NCBI GenBank assembly: GCA_016584305.1
Contig: JACEEZ010001777.1
Location: forward strand, 298,501 to 362,500
Direction of reading: 5' to 3'
Source of the DNA: Chionoecetes opilio
Taxonomy: Eukaryota > Arthropoda > Malacostraca > Decapoda > Majidae
DNA length: 64,000 bases
Below are positions 45,910 to 56,388 of the stretch, piece after piece. Position 1 is the first letter of the stretch, and every line of letters starts with the position of its first letter. The position numbers and the translations under genes were made by a program. The notes beneath the pieces are model-generated. The model did no database searches. It was not told where the DNA came from and saw only the letters and a list, made by a program, of their open reading frames with translations.

Positions 45910-48147
45910 GTGCTACGTGCAGGTGTGTTAGCATGCATGCATGTGTGTGTGTGTGTTAAGGCATACCGTTGTACAGTACCATTGTATTTACGCATTGTTT
46001 TTTTCTTGTCATTTACGCATAACAGGTGGATATCAGAGAAATGGACCAGCGGAAGAGCAATGTGGACGGCGTAGCCATCACGGAAAAGGCGAGGAGCATC
46101 TACGACCACCTAGCAGAGAAGGAGCCTTCTGGATCCTCCCCTGCCCCCGGGTTTATTGCCAGCCATGGGTGGTTCCATAGATTCAAGCAGCGTTTTAGCC
46201 TGCACAACATTGCTCGCACAGGTAAAAAAAATTCAATATATTTTCACACTTCTATCTATCTAATATTGACTCGTGCTATATTCCAGTATGAAGAGCATTA
46301 AATATTTTTTTCACACTTCTATCTATCTATCTATTGACTTGCCATATTCCCATAATGAAAAGGTTTTTTCTTCGTTTTTTTTCACAGGTGAGAGTGGGTC
46401 AGCTGATAAGGAAGGGGCGCAGGCATACCTCAGCACCCTTTAAGTCCCTGATTGAAGACAGTGACTACCTACCTGAGCAGGTGTTCAAAGCGGACGAAAC
46501 TGGCCTATTTTACAAGAAAATGGGCAATAGGACTTACATCCACAAGGAAGTCAAGAAGTTACCAGGATTCAGGCATTTAAGGACCGTCTGACACTGCTGT
46601 TTGTGGGAATGCTGCAGGGACTGCAAGATTAAACCGCTCCTTGTGTATCGTGCTGCCAACCCACGTGCTCTGAAGGGACTCAACAAGCGTTTTCTGTCAG
46701 TGGTATGGAAATCAAACAAGAAGGCATGGGTGACAGCGAAGGTGTTTGAGGAGTGGTTCCACGAACATTTTGTGCCAGAAGTGCAGCTCTACATGTCCAA
46801 GAAAAATCTGGCATTTAAGGCAGTTCTGCTAGTGGATAATGCTGGTGGACACACTTCACAGGCACTTAACCTTGGACCATCCGAATGTGTGCGTTTCCTA
46901 CCTTCCCCCAAGACAACTTCCCTGTTGCAACCGATGGACATGGGTGTGATCAAGACATTCAAGTGCAACTACCAGAGGGCTGTGTACGAGAAGCACTCAA
47001 GAGGATGGAAGACGACAGCACGATGACTCTCATGGACTTCTGGAAGCAGTACAACATCCGACATGCTCTTTTGACCATCAAGCAGGCATGGGATGAAGTG
47101 AAGCCAAGCACCCTTAATGCCTGTTGGAAGACTCCTTATCTGGCCTGAGTGTGTCAACGACTTCAATGGGTTCCCTGCAGTCACTCAGCAAATGAAGGAC
47201 ATTGTAGACCTGGCACACACTGTTGGGGTGAAGGCTTCTCTGACATGACTGAGGAGGATGTGGCAGAACTCATTGACTCCCATGGAGCAGAGCCTTCAGT
47301 GGAAGAGATTATCCAGATGAATGAGGATGACCAAGCAGGTGATGATGCTGATGAAGATGACGACACAGAGACAAGGCCTGTGTTTACCATCATGAAATTG
47401 AGAAACTTGCTGAGGGAAGCAGATAACTTGACAGAGCTCTTCACTGACCAAGACCCCATACAGGAGAGGAGCATCAAGTTCAAGAGAGTTGTGGATGAAG
47501 GCCTTATACCCTACAAGGAAACTTTAAGGAGCATGGAGGCCTCTGCTAGCCAAAAGCCCATCACAGCTTTCTTCAAACCATCTCCAGCCAGCACACCAGC
47601 CAAGAAGCATTCTACACCTGCTACACCTCCTGTTACTACACCAGCCAGGCAGCCTGTTACTCCTGCTACACCAATAATACTACCTCATCAATGTCATCTG
47701 TCTCTCCCATCCCATTATGTGGCTTTGATGATCCAGATGATACAGACAGTGAGTGATCTCCACCCAGCACACCAGCCATGCCTCCTGCTACACTAGCCAA
47801 GCAGCCTGTTACCTCTATTTTTTTTTTAGTTAATGAAACCATTTTCTAGTTTTAAGGTATTTTTTATTATTGATAAAAAATATTAATTGTAATAACAGTT
47901 GTTTCCTTCATCTTATTCACCCAAAAATAGTAGTAAACATTTTTTACCCTCCAAAAATGAGGGTCTGGAAACGTAACCTATTTTTTTACTTATCAAAAAA
48001 AGTTAATTTTTTTTTGACCCCCCAAAAAGTGATGGTCTGGGAACGTAACCCCTATTTTCCTATTGAACCTGTTATTCGCCGAACACGAATTTTGCCGTGC
48101 ACGACGGGGTCAGGACCGTAACTGTCGTGTTCGGCGGGGTCTGACAG
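44898..48147 (+). mobile_element. Full-length Tigger element, copy 2
   Basis: The same ends as copy 1 (38645-41900), with TA on both sides. 3250 bp. It is the same along its whole length apart from small indels, few substitutions and repeat-number changes in intron 1. Confidence 0.93.
45165..47756 (+). pseudogene. Tigger/pogo transposase, three exons, copy 2
   Basis: Exons 45165-45451, 46026-46221 and from 46388 mirror copy 1. The HTH in exon 1 is intact here (GKKFGLHEATVRTIWKTREK), but an extra base near 45365 shifts the frame. Exon 2 has a one-base loss near 46036. Exon 3 has single-base indels near 46437, 46568, 46604, 46616, 46880 and 46988. The three Asp motifs survive (KADETGLF, VDNAGGH, QPMDMG). 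The stop TGA in PYLA-TGA and the shift to the C-terminal frame (47149-47756) are exactly as in copy 1. The breaks differ from those of copy 1 except that one, so the two copies together give an almost complete consensus. Confidence 0.88.
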
Positions 48148-48174
48148 TAATATATATATTATTTTATATATATA

Positions 48175-48237
<63 letters not shown>

Positions 48238-48246
48238 ATTTTAATA
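48148..48246. repeat. (TA)n microsatellite
   Basis: TA-rich tract linking Tigger copy 2 to the next element. Confidence 0.95.
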
Positions 48247-49425
48247 CCGTATTTGCCGGCGCATAAGACGCACCTCCGCATAAGACGCACCCCTATTTTA
48301 CAAAGAGGTTTTTAGTAAAAATCAAATATTGGTGTTTTTGAGGGGGCAAAAAAAAATCGTAAATTTATCAAAAGTTAGTAAAAAAAAAAAATATTTGTAA
48401 GGGAAAGCAAATGATTATGAGCATGTACCTCCATACAATATTCACAGTGCAATGAATGTGAATGAAAAAACATACTAGTTAAAAATGTAAAGGGAATGAC
48501 AGGGCCGGTAATCAAAATCGGTCATAATATATTGCAGGATGCCCCCACGAATTGATATTCTAATATTTTGCTACTTATGACATACAGGGTGTAACACGAG
48601 TTTCTGCAAATATTGATACAGGTGAAAGAACATGTAATTCTAAGCACAAAATATTCTATAACCATATGCTTTTTGAAGCTTCCTTTAGACGTGAGATGAA
48701 GTTAGAAAAATTAGCGCAGCCAGTAATTTCACCATGGCAGGTGGTTGTCGCTCGGTGACATTTTGAATGATTTAATCATAATGTTTACTAGTAATGGAGC
48801 ATTACATTATCTTATAACAACACAATTGGTATTAATGGACATGTTATTACTAAATAAGCAGTACATGAGAACAGCAGGGCTGTAATAAACAATACTGTAG
48901 AAGGCTACATGGCATCGTGTCAGGGAGGGGTAGGATGGAACACGTGACTCAGCTGATCGGCGTGAGGCCTCGCAGCCTAGTCCCTCCTTCCTCCCCCGCC
49001 CCGACGCTTTGCCAATTACCCTTTTACTTACAGTATTGTTTATTACAGCCCTGCTGTTCTCATGTACTGCTTATTTAGTAATAACATGTCCATTAATACC
49101 AATTGTGTTGTTATAAGATAATGTAATGCTCCATTACTAGTAAACATTATGATTAAATCATTCAAAATGTCACCGAGCGACAACCACCTGCCATGGTGAA
49201 ATTACTGGCTGCGCTAATTTTTCTAACTTCATCTCACGTCTAAAGGAAGCTTCAAAAAGCATATGGTTATAGAATATTTTGTGCTTAGAATTACATGTGC
49301 TTTCACCTGTATCAATATTTGCATAAACTCGTGTTACACCCTGTATAGCTTAGATTTAATGTAGTAGGTATGCCTTTGTTGCTTTTCTGCTATGTGTTTA
49401 GACTTTGTGGAATATATGAAGTATC
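48247..49425. mobile_element. Family K element, partial copy 2, interrupted
   Basis: It begins CCGTATTTGCCGGCGCATAA after TA and matches 2161-2562 closely. It is interrupted by the foldback element at 48585-49343, then continues to GTTTAGACTTTGTGGAA at about 49412 and ends at the tail of an RTE-like LINE. Confidence 0.7.
48585..49343. mobile_element. Foldback element with arms of about 310 bp
   Basis: The ends CAGGGTGTAACACGAGTTT and its inverse begin arms that stay inverted for about 310 bp, meeting around a loop of about 130 bp (48900-49030). TA duplications are at 48583-48584 and 49344-49345. The empty site is seen at 2488-2500 (CTATGACATATAGCTTAG). Non-coding. Confidence 0.9.
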
Positions 49426-49431
49426 AATCAA

Positions 49432-50600
49432 TCAATCATTGGGGGCATACGCCGGGGGGCGCGTCGCCTCGCCCACCCTACGACACCACTCCCGGGAGTC
49501 ACCACGCGCGAGTTCCCATGCAGACTCCTTTCCCATACCAAGCAGCTCTCGACAAGATACATCAACTTGCCCCAGCCACGAGCCTTGTGGGCGCCCCCTT
49601 GGCCTCCTCCATGCCGGATTGTCTCTTACAGATACAACCTGATGGGAAGGATCAGTTTCAGGGTAGCGTGCCACATGCCCATATAGCCGAAGTTGGCGCT
49701 GACGGACTATGCAGGTAATAGGCCTCGATTCAGTCTCACGGTGCAATCGCTGATTTGACACGTAATCATCCCAGCGATACCCCATGATTCTGCGAAGACA
49801 CTTATTACCAAAGGCATTGATTCGTCTCTTCAAGTCACTATTTAGTGTCCATGTCTCACAACCATAGAGTAAGACAGGGATCACAAGCGACTTGAAGATC
49901 CGGATCTTTGTCCTTCTGCACAGATACCGACAACGCCAAATACTCCCGCTGAGCGAGTCCATAACACCGTGGGCTATGCCAATCCGCCGTAAGACTTCTT
50001 GACGTGACCCGCCGTCATTATGGACTGCGCTACCAAGGTATGTAAAACTTTCCAAGATCTCAATGTCCTCGCCACACGCATAAACAGACTGTACTGCTTC
50101 ATCTAGTAAGTCTCCAAACACCTGGACCTTGGTCTTGAGCCAGGAGACCTCAAGTCCCAAAGGCTTTGCCTCCTCGTGCAGTGCCTCGAGAGCCATCACC
50201 AGGACCTCCAGCGACTCAGCAAAGATTACTGCATCATCGGCAAAAACAAGATCAGTGATCTTGGTGTTGCCGACGGATGCTCCACAATCACTTTGATCTA
50301 CAACCTTGTCCAATACCCAGTCCATACAAGCGTTGAAAAGTAATGGGGCAAGGACGCACCCTTGCCTCACTCCTGTATTCACAGGAAAGAAGCTGGATAC
50401 ACCTGCCCCACACTTCACAGCACTCTCAGTCCCAGAATACAGACCAGTTATCAAACCAATAGTCCTTGCAGGAATCCCTCGAAGTCGCAGAAGATCCCAA
50501 AGTGACTCACGATGCACTGAGAAAAACGCCTTCTTGAGATCAACATAGGCTGCAAGCAATATGCGGGCCAATACCGCAGGACTCTTCCCCCCAGCCGTGG
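49432..50600 (-). pseudogene. RTE-like LINE reverse transcriptase, 5'-truncated
   Basis: On the minus strand the protein runs from AAYVDLKKAFFSVHRESLW through TGVRQGCVLAPLLFN, the catalytic VFADDAVIF (about 50229-50245), the thumb region (FTYLGSAVHNDGG) and a C-terminal RRIMGYRWDDYVSNQ block to RPPAYAPND near 49436. The 3' tail is short ATTG repeats at 49420-49440, typical of RTE-clade elements. The endonuclease and first reverse transcriptase blocks are absent. The frame itself is open for about 390 codons, so truncation probably happened on insertion, and the copy is young. It cannot be autonomous. Confidence 0.8.
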
Positions 50601-50690
50601 ATACGGAAAAATTCCAAAGTCTGACCGCTGACCGAATGCAGGGACACTGCACGCGAGCCCACACCTCTACCAACCGAGCCACCCTGACGG
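50600..50690 (-). repeat. tRNA-like (SINE-head-like) sequence at the 5' end of the RTE fragment
   Basis: The minus strand at 50681-50670 reads TGGCTCGGTTGG, an A-box-like motif, followed by TAGAGGTGTGGGCTCGCGTG. A clean B box is missing. Directly downstream is RTE sequence, so this may be a chimeric or SINE-like insertion. Confidence 0.35.
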
Positions 50691-50697
50691 GTTTACT

Positions 50698-50795
50698 GTT
50701 TACCAGATAGTCTGTGAATGGCTACACCTCCCGGACTTTTGGGGTTCCCGGACCAGGCTAACCCCCTAATAGTCCGGAAAATGGAGGGTAGAGTG
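50698..50795. mobile_element. Right end of Tigger family S
   Basis: GGAAAATGGAGGGTAGAGTG followed by TA is the exact inverse of the left end at 23199 (one base differs further in). About 100 bp of subterminal sequence with CCCGGACTTTTGGGG also matches. Confidence 0.75.
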
Positions 50796-50814
50796 TATTA
50801 GTAGTAGTAGGGTA

Positions 50815-51075
50815 GAACCAGAAGTAACGGATTCAAACTCGAAAGGCATAAATTAAAAAAAGAAATAGGGAAAAACTGGTTCACAAATAGGGTGGTAAAT
50901 GATTGGAATGGACTCAGTCGTCAGGTAGTTAGCGTGGAGTCAATAGGGAGCTTTAAAAGGAGGCTGGATAAATTCATGGATGTGGATGAAAGGTTGATGT
51001 AGATAGTAATAAGTAACAGGAACTACCACTTATAGGTCTCACGGCCTCTTGTTGTTTCCTTATTTTCCTATGTTC
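50815..51075 (+). pseudogene. CR1/Rex1-like LINE 3' end
   Basis: Encodes the last about 55 residues of a LINE polyprotein (NGFKLERHKLKKEIGKNWF, then VVNDWNGLSRQVV, then SFKRRLDKFMDV), a stop, then a short 3' region ending CCTTATTTTCCTATGTTCT. A second 3' tail of the same type lies at 51787-51858. Confidence 0.75.
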
Positions 51076-51403
51076 TAAGCAAGTCTCGACAAGAAACATC
51101 AACTTGCCCCAGCCACGAGCCTTGTGGGTGCCCCCTTGGCCTCCTCCACGCCGGATTGTCTCTTCCAGATACAACCCGATGTGAAGGATCGGTTTCAGGG
51201 TAGCGTGCCACATGCCCATATAGCCGAAGTTGGCTTTGACGGACTATGCAGGTAATAGGCCTCGATTCAGTCTCACGGTGCAATTGCTGAGTTGACACGT
51301 AATCATCCCAGCGATACCCCATGATTCTGCGAAGACACATATTACCAAAGGCATCGATTCGCCCCTTCAAGTTGCTCGTTAGTGTCCATGTCATGCTTGT
51401 CAT
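51068..51403 (-). pseudogene. RTE-like LINE C-terminal fragment
   Basis: A minus-strand open frame matching the C-terminal part of the RTE copy at 49432-50600: CLRRIMGYRWDDYVSTQQL, RPITCIVRQSQLRLYGHVA and NPAWRRPRGHPQGSWLG. The sequence is about 90% alike by eye. A second, shorter insertion. Confidence 0.8.
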
Positions 51404-52207
51404 ATAGATTCATATAAATAAGAAAGATAGTTTTGTTTTATTTACTCTCTAAAGGTAAAGCGAATGTTCCTATTGTCCTGTAGTCTACCTCATAGTGGCT
51501 CCATCTAGTGCTTTCCCGAACCTTTGGAAGTGTGAATATGTAAGTGAAGTGAGAGTTCGTCCACTGAGTTTATCTTTTTTTTTTCCCTCCGTGTAACGAG
51601 GATTAAACCCTCATGCACACACATCATCTACAGTCAACCACAACACTCGCAAAACTCATGTCTTTCATTGGCATCTTTATCTATTCAATGTATAGCGCCC
51701 CCCTTATAGCTTGATGTTAACTTGAAGGGCTCCACAAACCTGGCGATTACGCTGCCACCACCCACAATATCGAATGACAGGATGAATGACAGGAACTACC
51801 ACGTGTAGGCCTTGCGGCCTCTTGTAGCTTCCTTATTTTCTTATGTTTCTTATGTTCTTAATAAGTGGGAAAAAAAATTAAAGATTTAGAGAATATGTGA
51901 GGATAACTGAGGCTTAATAAACGACTCGTTAACAGGGTTTCTGTATATTATCACTGTGTTGATACCAGTAGTCACATCCCCACTCTAAGGTTTCACCAAA
52001 ATCAATAATAATACCCGACACGACGCGATTCTTACTCGGGCTTAACATAATCCCAAAAATTCCTAACCACCGTCACTAGGTAGTGTACCTATCTACACAC
52101 ACACTCGCGATGAATCATGGCCTTAGCTCTATACACTGGTGTATCAGCGGGTCATCCACTCAGCTCAGCTCAGCAACACACAACCACCATCAGCACACAC
52201 GTGGGAC
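51404..52207. other. No gene; LINE tail and short repeats
   Basis: Holds a CR1-like 3' tail at 51787-51858 (CTTGCGGCCTCTTGTAGCTT, CTTATGTTCTTA) and CAGCTCAGCTCAGC near 52160. Nothing else was recognised. Confidence 0.5.
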
Positions 52208-52212
52208 CAGTT

Positions 52213-52516
52213 AGGGTACGCCGTAGGTCCAATGAAAAGTGAAATATAGATTATTTCGAATTTGGCAGGGTGTTTTCTTATGTAAAATTGAATTTTAAGG
52301 GTGATTTGTCCACTTCAACTTTTTGGTTTGAGCACTTCTTGCTATGCAAAAATGGACTTTTATATTTATATGCAAAACATAGCTTAAAGTGCGATTTTGC
52401 ATAGTAAGAATTGCTCAAATGCAAAAATGGAAACAGATAAAATCGTCTTAGAATTCCATTTTACATAAGAAATTGGCATGCCAAAGTTGAGAAAAAGAAT
52501 TTTTGTTATACGGCGT
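52213..52516. mobile_element. W-family hairpin MITE at the left of the gene
   Basis: Arms of about 135 bp in inverted orientation: TTAGGGTACGCCGTA to CTTGCTATGCAAAAATGG, and GCGATTTTGCATAGTAAG to TACGGCGTACCCTAA, around a short AT-rich centre. Confidence 0.75.
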
Positions 52517-52519
52517 ACC

Positions 52520-55371
52520 CTAACCACTAACCAGGGTACCAAAATAGTTGGATTGGGTTACGATGGGAGGAAGGACAAGACCAGGGCGATGGTGCCCGAC
52601 AGCTATGGGAAACTGCACCCAAGGTTGATCAGGGAGGAGCATGTGTCAGTGACAGAGGAGCCATCTGGAAGGTACCTTTGGCACTTTGTACCAGAGGACC
52701 CGGTGCCACCTGAGAAGCCTGCCTTCAAGGTGGCTCAGGCTCTCTATGATCTGCTGGTGATATACGACTCCACCGACTCACTGATCGTACTGCAAGGTGA
52801 CTCAACTAGGGCCAACACGGGGTGGAAGGGTGGTACTCACGCCCATTTGGAGAAGATGCTGGGACACAAGCTCTTCTGGAGTATATGCATGTTGCACACA
52901 AACGAGTTGCCCCTGCGCCACCTTATCACCAGCATCGACGGGCCTACCTCATCTGTTACTGGCTTCACGGGTCCAGTGTGCAGTCTGCAGTCCAGCGTGA
53001 ATGAGATGCAGTACAACGCAGAGTTCAGAAGAGTGCCAGGCGGTGAAGATCTCACGGAGATACCGGAGTACAGGGAGGTCCCGAAGATACGAGCAGTTAG
53101 GTTCCACCTGGCATACTCGTAAAGCGAAATCTCATATAACGAAACACATAACTAATGGTAAAATATAGGTTTGGTTCCAGGACCCCATCAATTAAAAAAA
53201 ACAGAAAAAACACTATGTTTTTCAAGCTAAAATAAACTATAGCAAACACAACAAACACACAGCGTCTATATTACCTACACTGTACTACCTGTTCTGTAGA
53301 AAAACCATTCTGAAAGAGAAAATAGCACACAAAATAACATAACTGCACATTAATTAAACATAAAACATAAATGATGTCATCAAGCTCATCATCAGTCACC
53401 AGCCAATGATAAACTGTTTTTAAAACTTCTCGACCAATCACAAGTCAGCGAGACATATTTCCGGGCAAGAATGGCATGCCAGACTGCCTCTCTCCGCCTT
53501 GCCCCCGTCATCTCAAACTAATTCTCGTTTTATTTGGAATGCTTGCGTTTTAAGGAGTTTTAATGTATCAGATAGTAAGATATATAAGTAAGGAGCCTGT
53601 GTTGCTAGTGTTTTGGTGGTAGAAGGTGTGTATGTGGGTTGAAATAGTGAATATTCGTGTCATGGGGCGGCCCAGTGGCAAGAATTTTTCTCCATCACTC
53701 TGCCCCGCCAGTCGTGCCTCATCATAACATCTTTAAATCACCCTTATTTAAGGTGAAACACGGTGCTACATTGATATAGATAATGACACGTGTATATAAC
53801 ATCACACCATAATCACTAAGTTGTATAATAACGAGTAATAAGACGTTTAATCCTGCCCAAACCTACTGTGGCGGCTCCAGCGGCGCCGCCACTCAAAACT
53901 TTTGAGTAAAGACCCGCCGTCATCCGCCTCACCTGTGCCTTCCTGAAGACAGTCAGCTCCCATGCCTGTGACAGCACCATAGGATATCACCAGGGATCAT
54001 AGGATTCCTCAAGGGGTTCTTGCTCCCCTACTAAATATTACCAAAGACATCTATCTCCCTTGGTCTAATGGTGTTGATATCCACCTCACGGGCTTCATGG
54101 GCTGGCTCATGCTGCTGCTGCTGCTACCAAAGGCTGTGCTGCCAGACGTGGATGAGTCCCTTGCTTGTATTTCATCTCTTTACTCATATATATGAATGCA
54201 ATCATATGTCTACATTCACCTAGAGAAATGATATTTCATAGCATACCAAACAATAATAAGCGAGCCTGGAGACTTCCTACCTCTGCTAATACCAGTCTCG
54301 AGCAGTCATTGGCCAGTCTGCACGTTATTTTCAGATTGATTATCGTACAACCTTAGGTAAAATCATATATGTAGTCAGTAAATGTTTATAATTTTAGTAA
54401 ATAACTTGTAATTTACTTTAGTAAATAACTTGGTAATTTTACTCACCCCAGTTTGAATGTCGTAACATTGGATTTTCGATCTCGTATTTTGAAAATAGAC
54501 CCTAATTTACACATCTCGTATCATCGGATTCTCGTATAACGGGACCTCCCTGTATATCCTGGTCAACATGTCCACTGACCAGCAGGTCTCCTACCAGCTG
54601 GTCCAGGCTGTGAAGCGGGGCGTTCTCCCGTCCGAGCTGCAGGAGATCAAGTGTGGCAAGGTGTCCCACTCCAGATGGCTCACCACAGCCCAGTCGCTCG
54701 TGTACATGTGGACCAGAAAGCATGGACTGACTGGCAAAGAACTGAACACCCTGGAAATCCTAGTCAAGTACTGCCTGCAGGTGTACTTCAAACTCTACTA
54801 CGACATCAAGGTTCACCACAGACTAGAGGACGGCCCCAAGCACATCCTCACGCAGCTCAGAGTGATGAGGTCACAGCCCAAGAAGGTCCAAGTAGCTGTG
54901 ACCTTCTATGTGCGGACAGGAGCATGATTTGTACACTCAGAATGTGTCCTCCTCTCGCTGATGGCGAGTCAGAGTGAGGACGACCGCAGGTTCGCCGTGA
55001 CCTAGATTTTGAAGCTGAGGGCTGGTGAGGAGTATGGGGACACCAGTGTAAGACCTCGCATCACACCCAAGCTGAACTTGTTAGCCACCAGCTTGCAGAC
55101 ACTGATCAGCTGGCAGCCTGACCAGGTGCACGAGCCGGCATTCACCTGTTCACTGTCCGGGGATCAGATCCAGGAGATCCTGTTCAAGCCGTACGAGGTT
55201 CCGGAGTTCTCTATCCACACTCAGAGCACCGAAAGAGTCGTGAAGCAGGTGACAGAGGCTGCGGCAGCAGTGGTGGGGCAGCAGACCAGAGACGTGTTCA
55301 TCCGGCCTCGGGCCCACCACCGGGAGACCATGCCCTGCTTCAGGTCTAAGGACATGATGGACACGTTCTAG
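52520..55371 (+). pseudogene. Unrecognised transposase-like protein, interrupted by a MITE
   Basis: One frame runs from about 52520 to 53070 and, once the MITE at 53071-54552 and one TA are removed, continues in the same frame to 55371 (about 455 codons). Two in-frame stops occur, TGA at about 54925 and TAG at about 55002. Visible blocks: LIVLQGDSTRANTGWKGG, then LHTNELPLRHLI, then SHSRWLTTAQSLVYMW, and a C-terminal part with EEYGDTSVRPRITPKLN. An Asp block, a His block and an R-W block in this order recall hAT-type RNase H-fold transposases, but I cannot assign the family. The apparent ATG at 52478 lies in the neighbouring terminal repeat, so the true start is unknown or lost. Confidence 0.6.
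53071..54552. mobile_element. TA-flanked MITE family C, copy 3, inside the W gene
   Basis: Ends CAGGGAGGTCCCGAAGATAC and CGTATAACGGGACCTCCCTG. TA duplications split the host codons so that PEY joins ILVNMSTDQQ in frame when the insert is removed. The middle differs from other copies and holds unrelated sequence. Confidence 0.9.
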
Positions 55372-55677
55372 GCCAACGTAGAGGCTGTGACACTGTGATG
55401 TAGTGCCTGATGAACCAACTGATCAGAAAGAGCTTACCACGCTGGTCATTTGGAACTCATATTGGTGCATGATGCAATACACAGGACCAACCGGACACTG
55501 CGTACTCATTTAAGCATTATTCGATAAGGGTGCAATATAAAAGTGCGATTTTGCATAGTAAGAATTGCTCAAATACAAAAATGGATAACGATAAAATAGT
55601 CTTAGAATTCCATTTTACATACGAAATTGGCATTCCAAAGTTGAGAAAAAGAATTTTTGTTATACGGCGTACCCTAA

Positions 55678-56388
55678 CGTGGGTCCCTCAGGGGTTAAAC
55701 CACCCACTCAGCTCAGCTCAGCTCAGCTCCAGAACCCTGAATACACATAACCCAATGAATATATAATGTCCAATACATAACTAATCAATGCCCTGTACAT
55801 CCTTATAAATACACCGCCCCACACATACCTTCGAAAAGAGTTGTACGACACGACTCTCCGCGCATGTGTTCGCGACAAAGGCTGGCCAGAGAGAGAGAGA
55901 AAACCGTGTATTTTCCCTTACCTCGCCTTCTTGCCGTGACGTCACTAGCGACCGCGGGTATAAAATATTGCCGGAACCTATATCTAACTGATTAAGGACT
56001 GAGGAGTGAAGGAAAATTGTGAGCATTTAATTACTAGCTATATATGTATTACTTTACTCTCACCACTCAATGTAAACTCTTCGTCAATCGTGAGTCACAG
56101 GATTAACACATTTTCTCGCATTACAAAAGTTTTGACAGCTGTGTGTTTATCATATTAATGTAGACTATCATATTAATTTAAATGTTACAATTTTTACCTA
56201 TTCATACTTATAATTTTATAACTTGGTTATCTGTTTTGGGTTACTGAAGATGACACTCGGCTGTCGAAAAGTTTGATAAATAAAGATGCTGATAGTATCA
56301 ACACTAGTGATGCTTTTATTATTGAAAATAAGGTTCCCCATGAACACACCTCATGTGAATGTTATCTTATTATTTATTTTATATTATA
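55678..56388. other. No gene recognised
   Basis: CAGCTCAGCTCAGCTCAGC near 55710-55730, then AT-rich sequence and the 3' flank of the next gene. No paired ends or coding blocks were seen. Confidence 0.5.

Larger units (their letters stand above)
52208..55677 (+). mobile_element. Unclassified TIR element W with transposase-like gene
   Basis: The left end is TTAGGGTACGCCGTA (from 52213) and the right end TACGGCGTACCCTAA (to 55676). Outside, CGTGGGAC on the left and CGTGGGTC on the right match in 7 of 8 positions, a possible 8-bp target duplication. The left 305 bp (52213-52516) is itself a complete hairpin with both ends. The right arm recurs at 55543-55677 in direct orientation, so the gene segment lies between direct repeats. 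Superfamily not identified; an 8-bp duplication would favour hAT-like elements. Confidence 0.6.
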
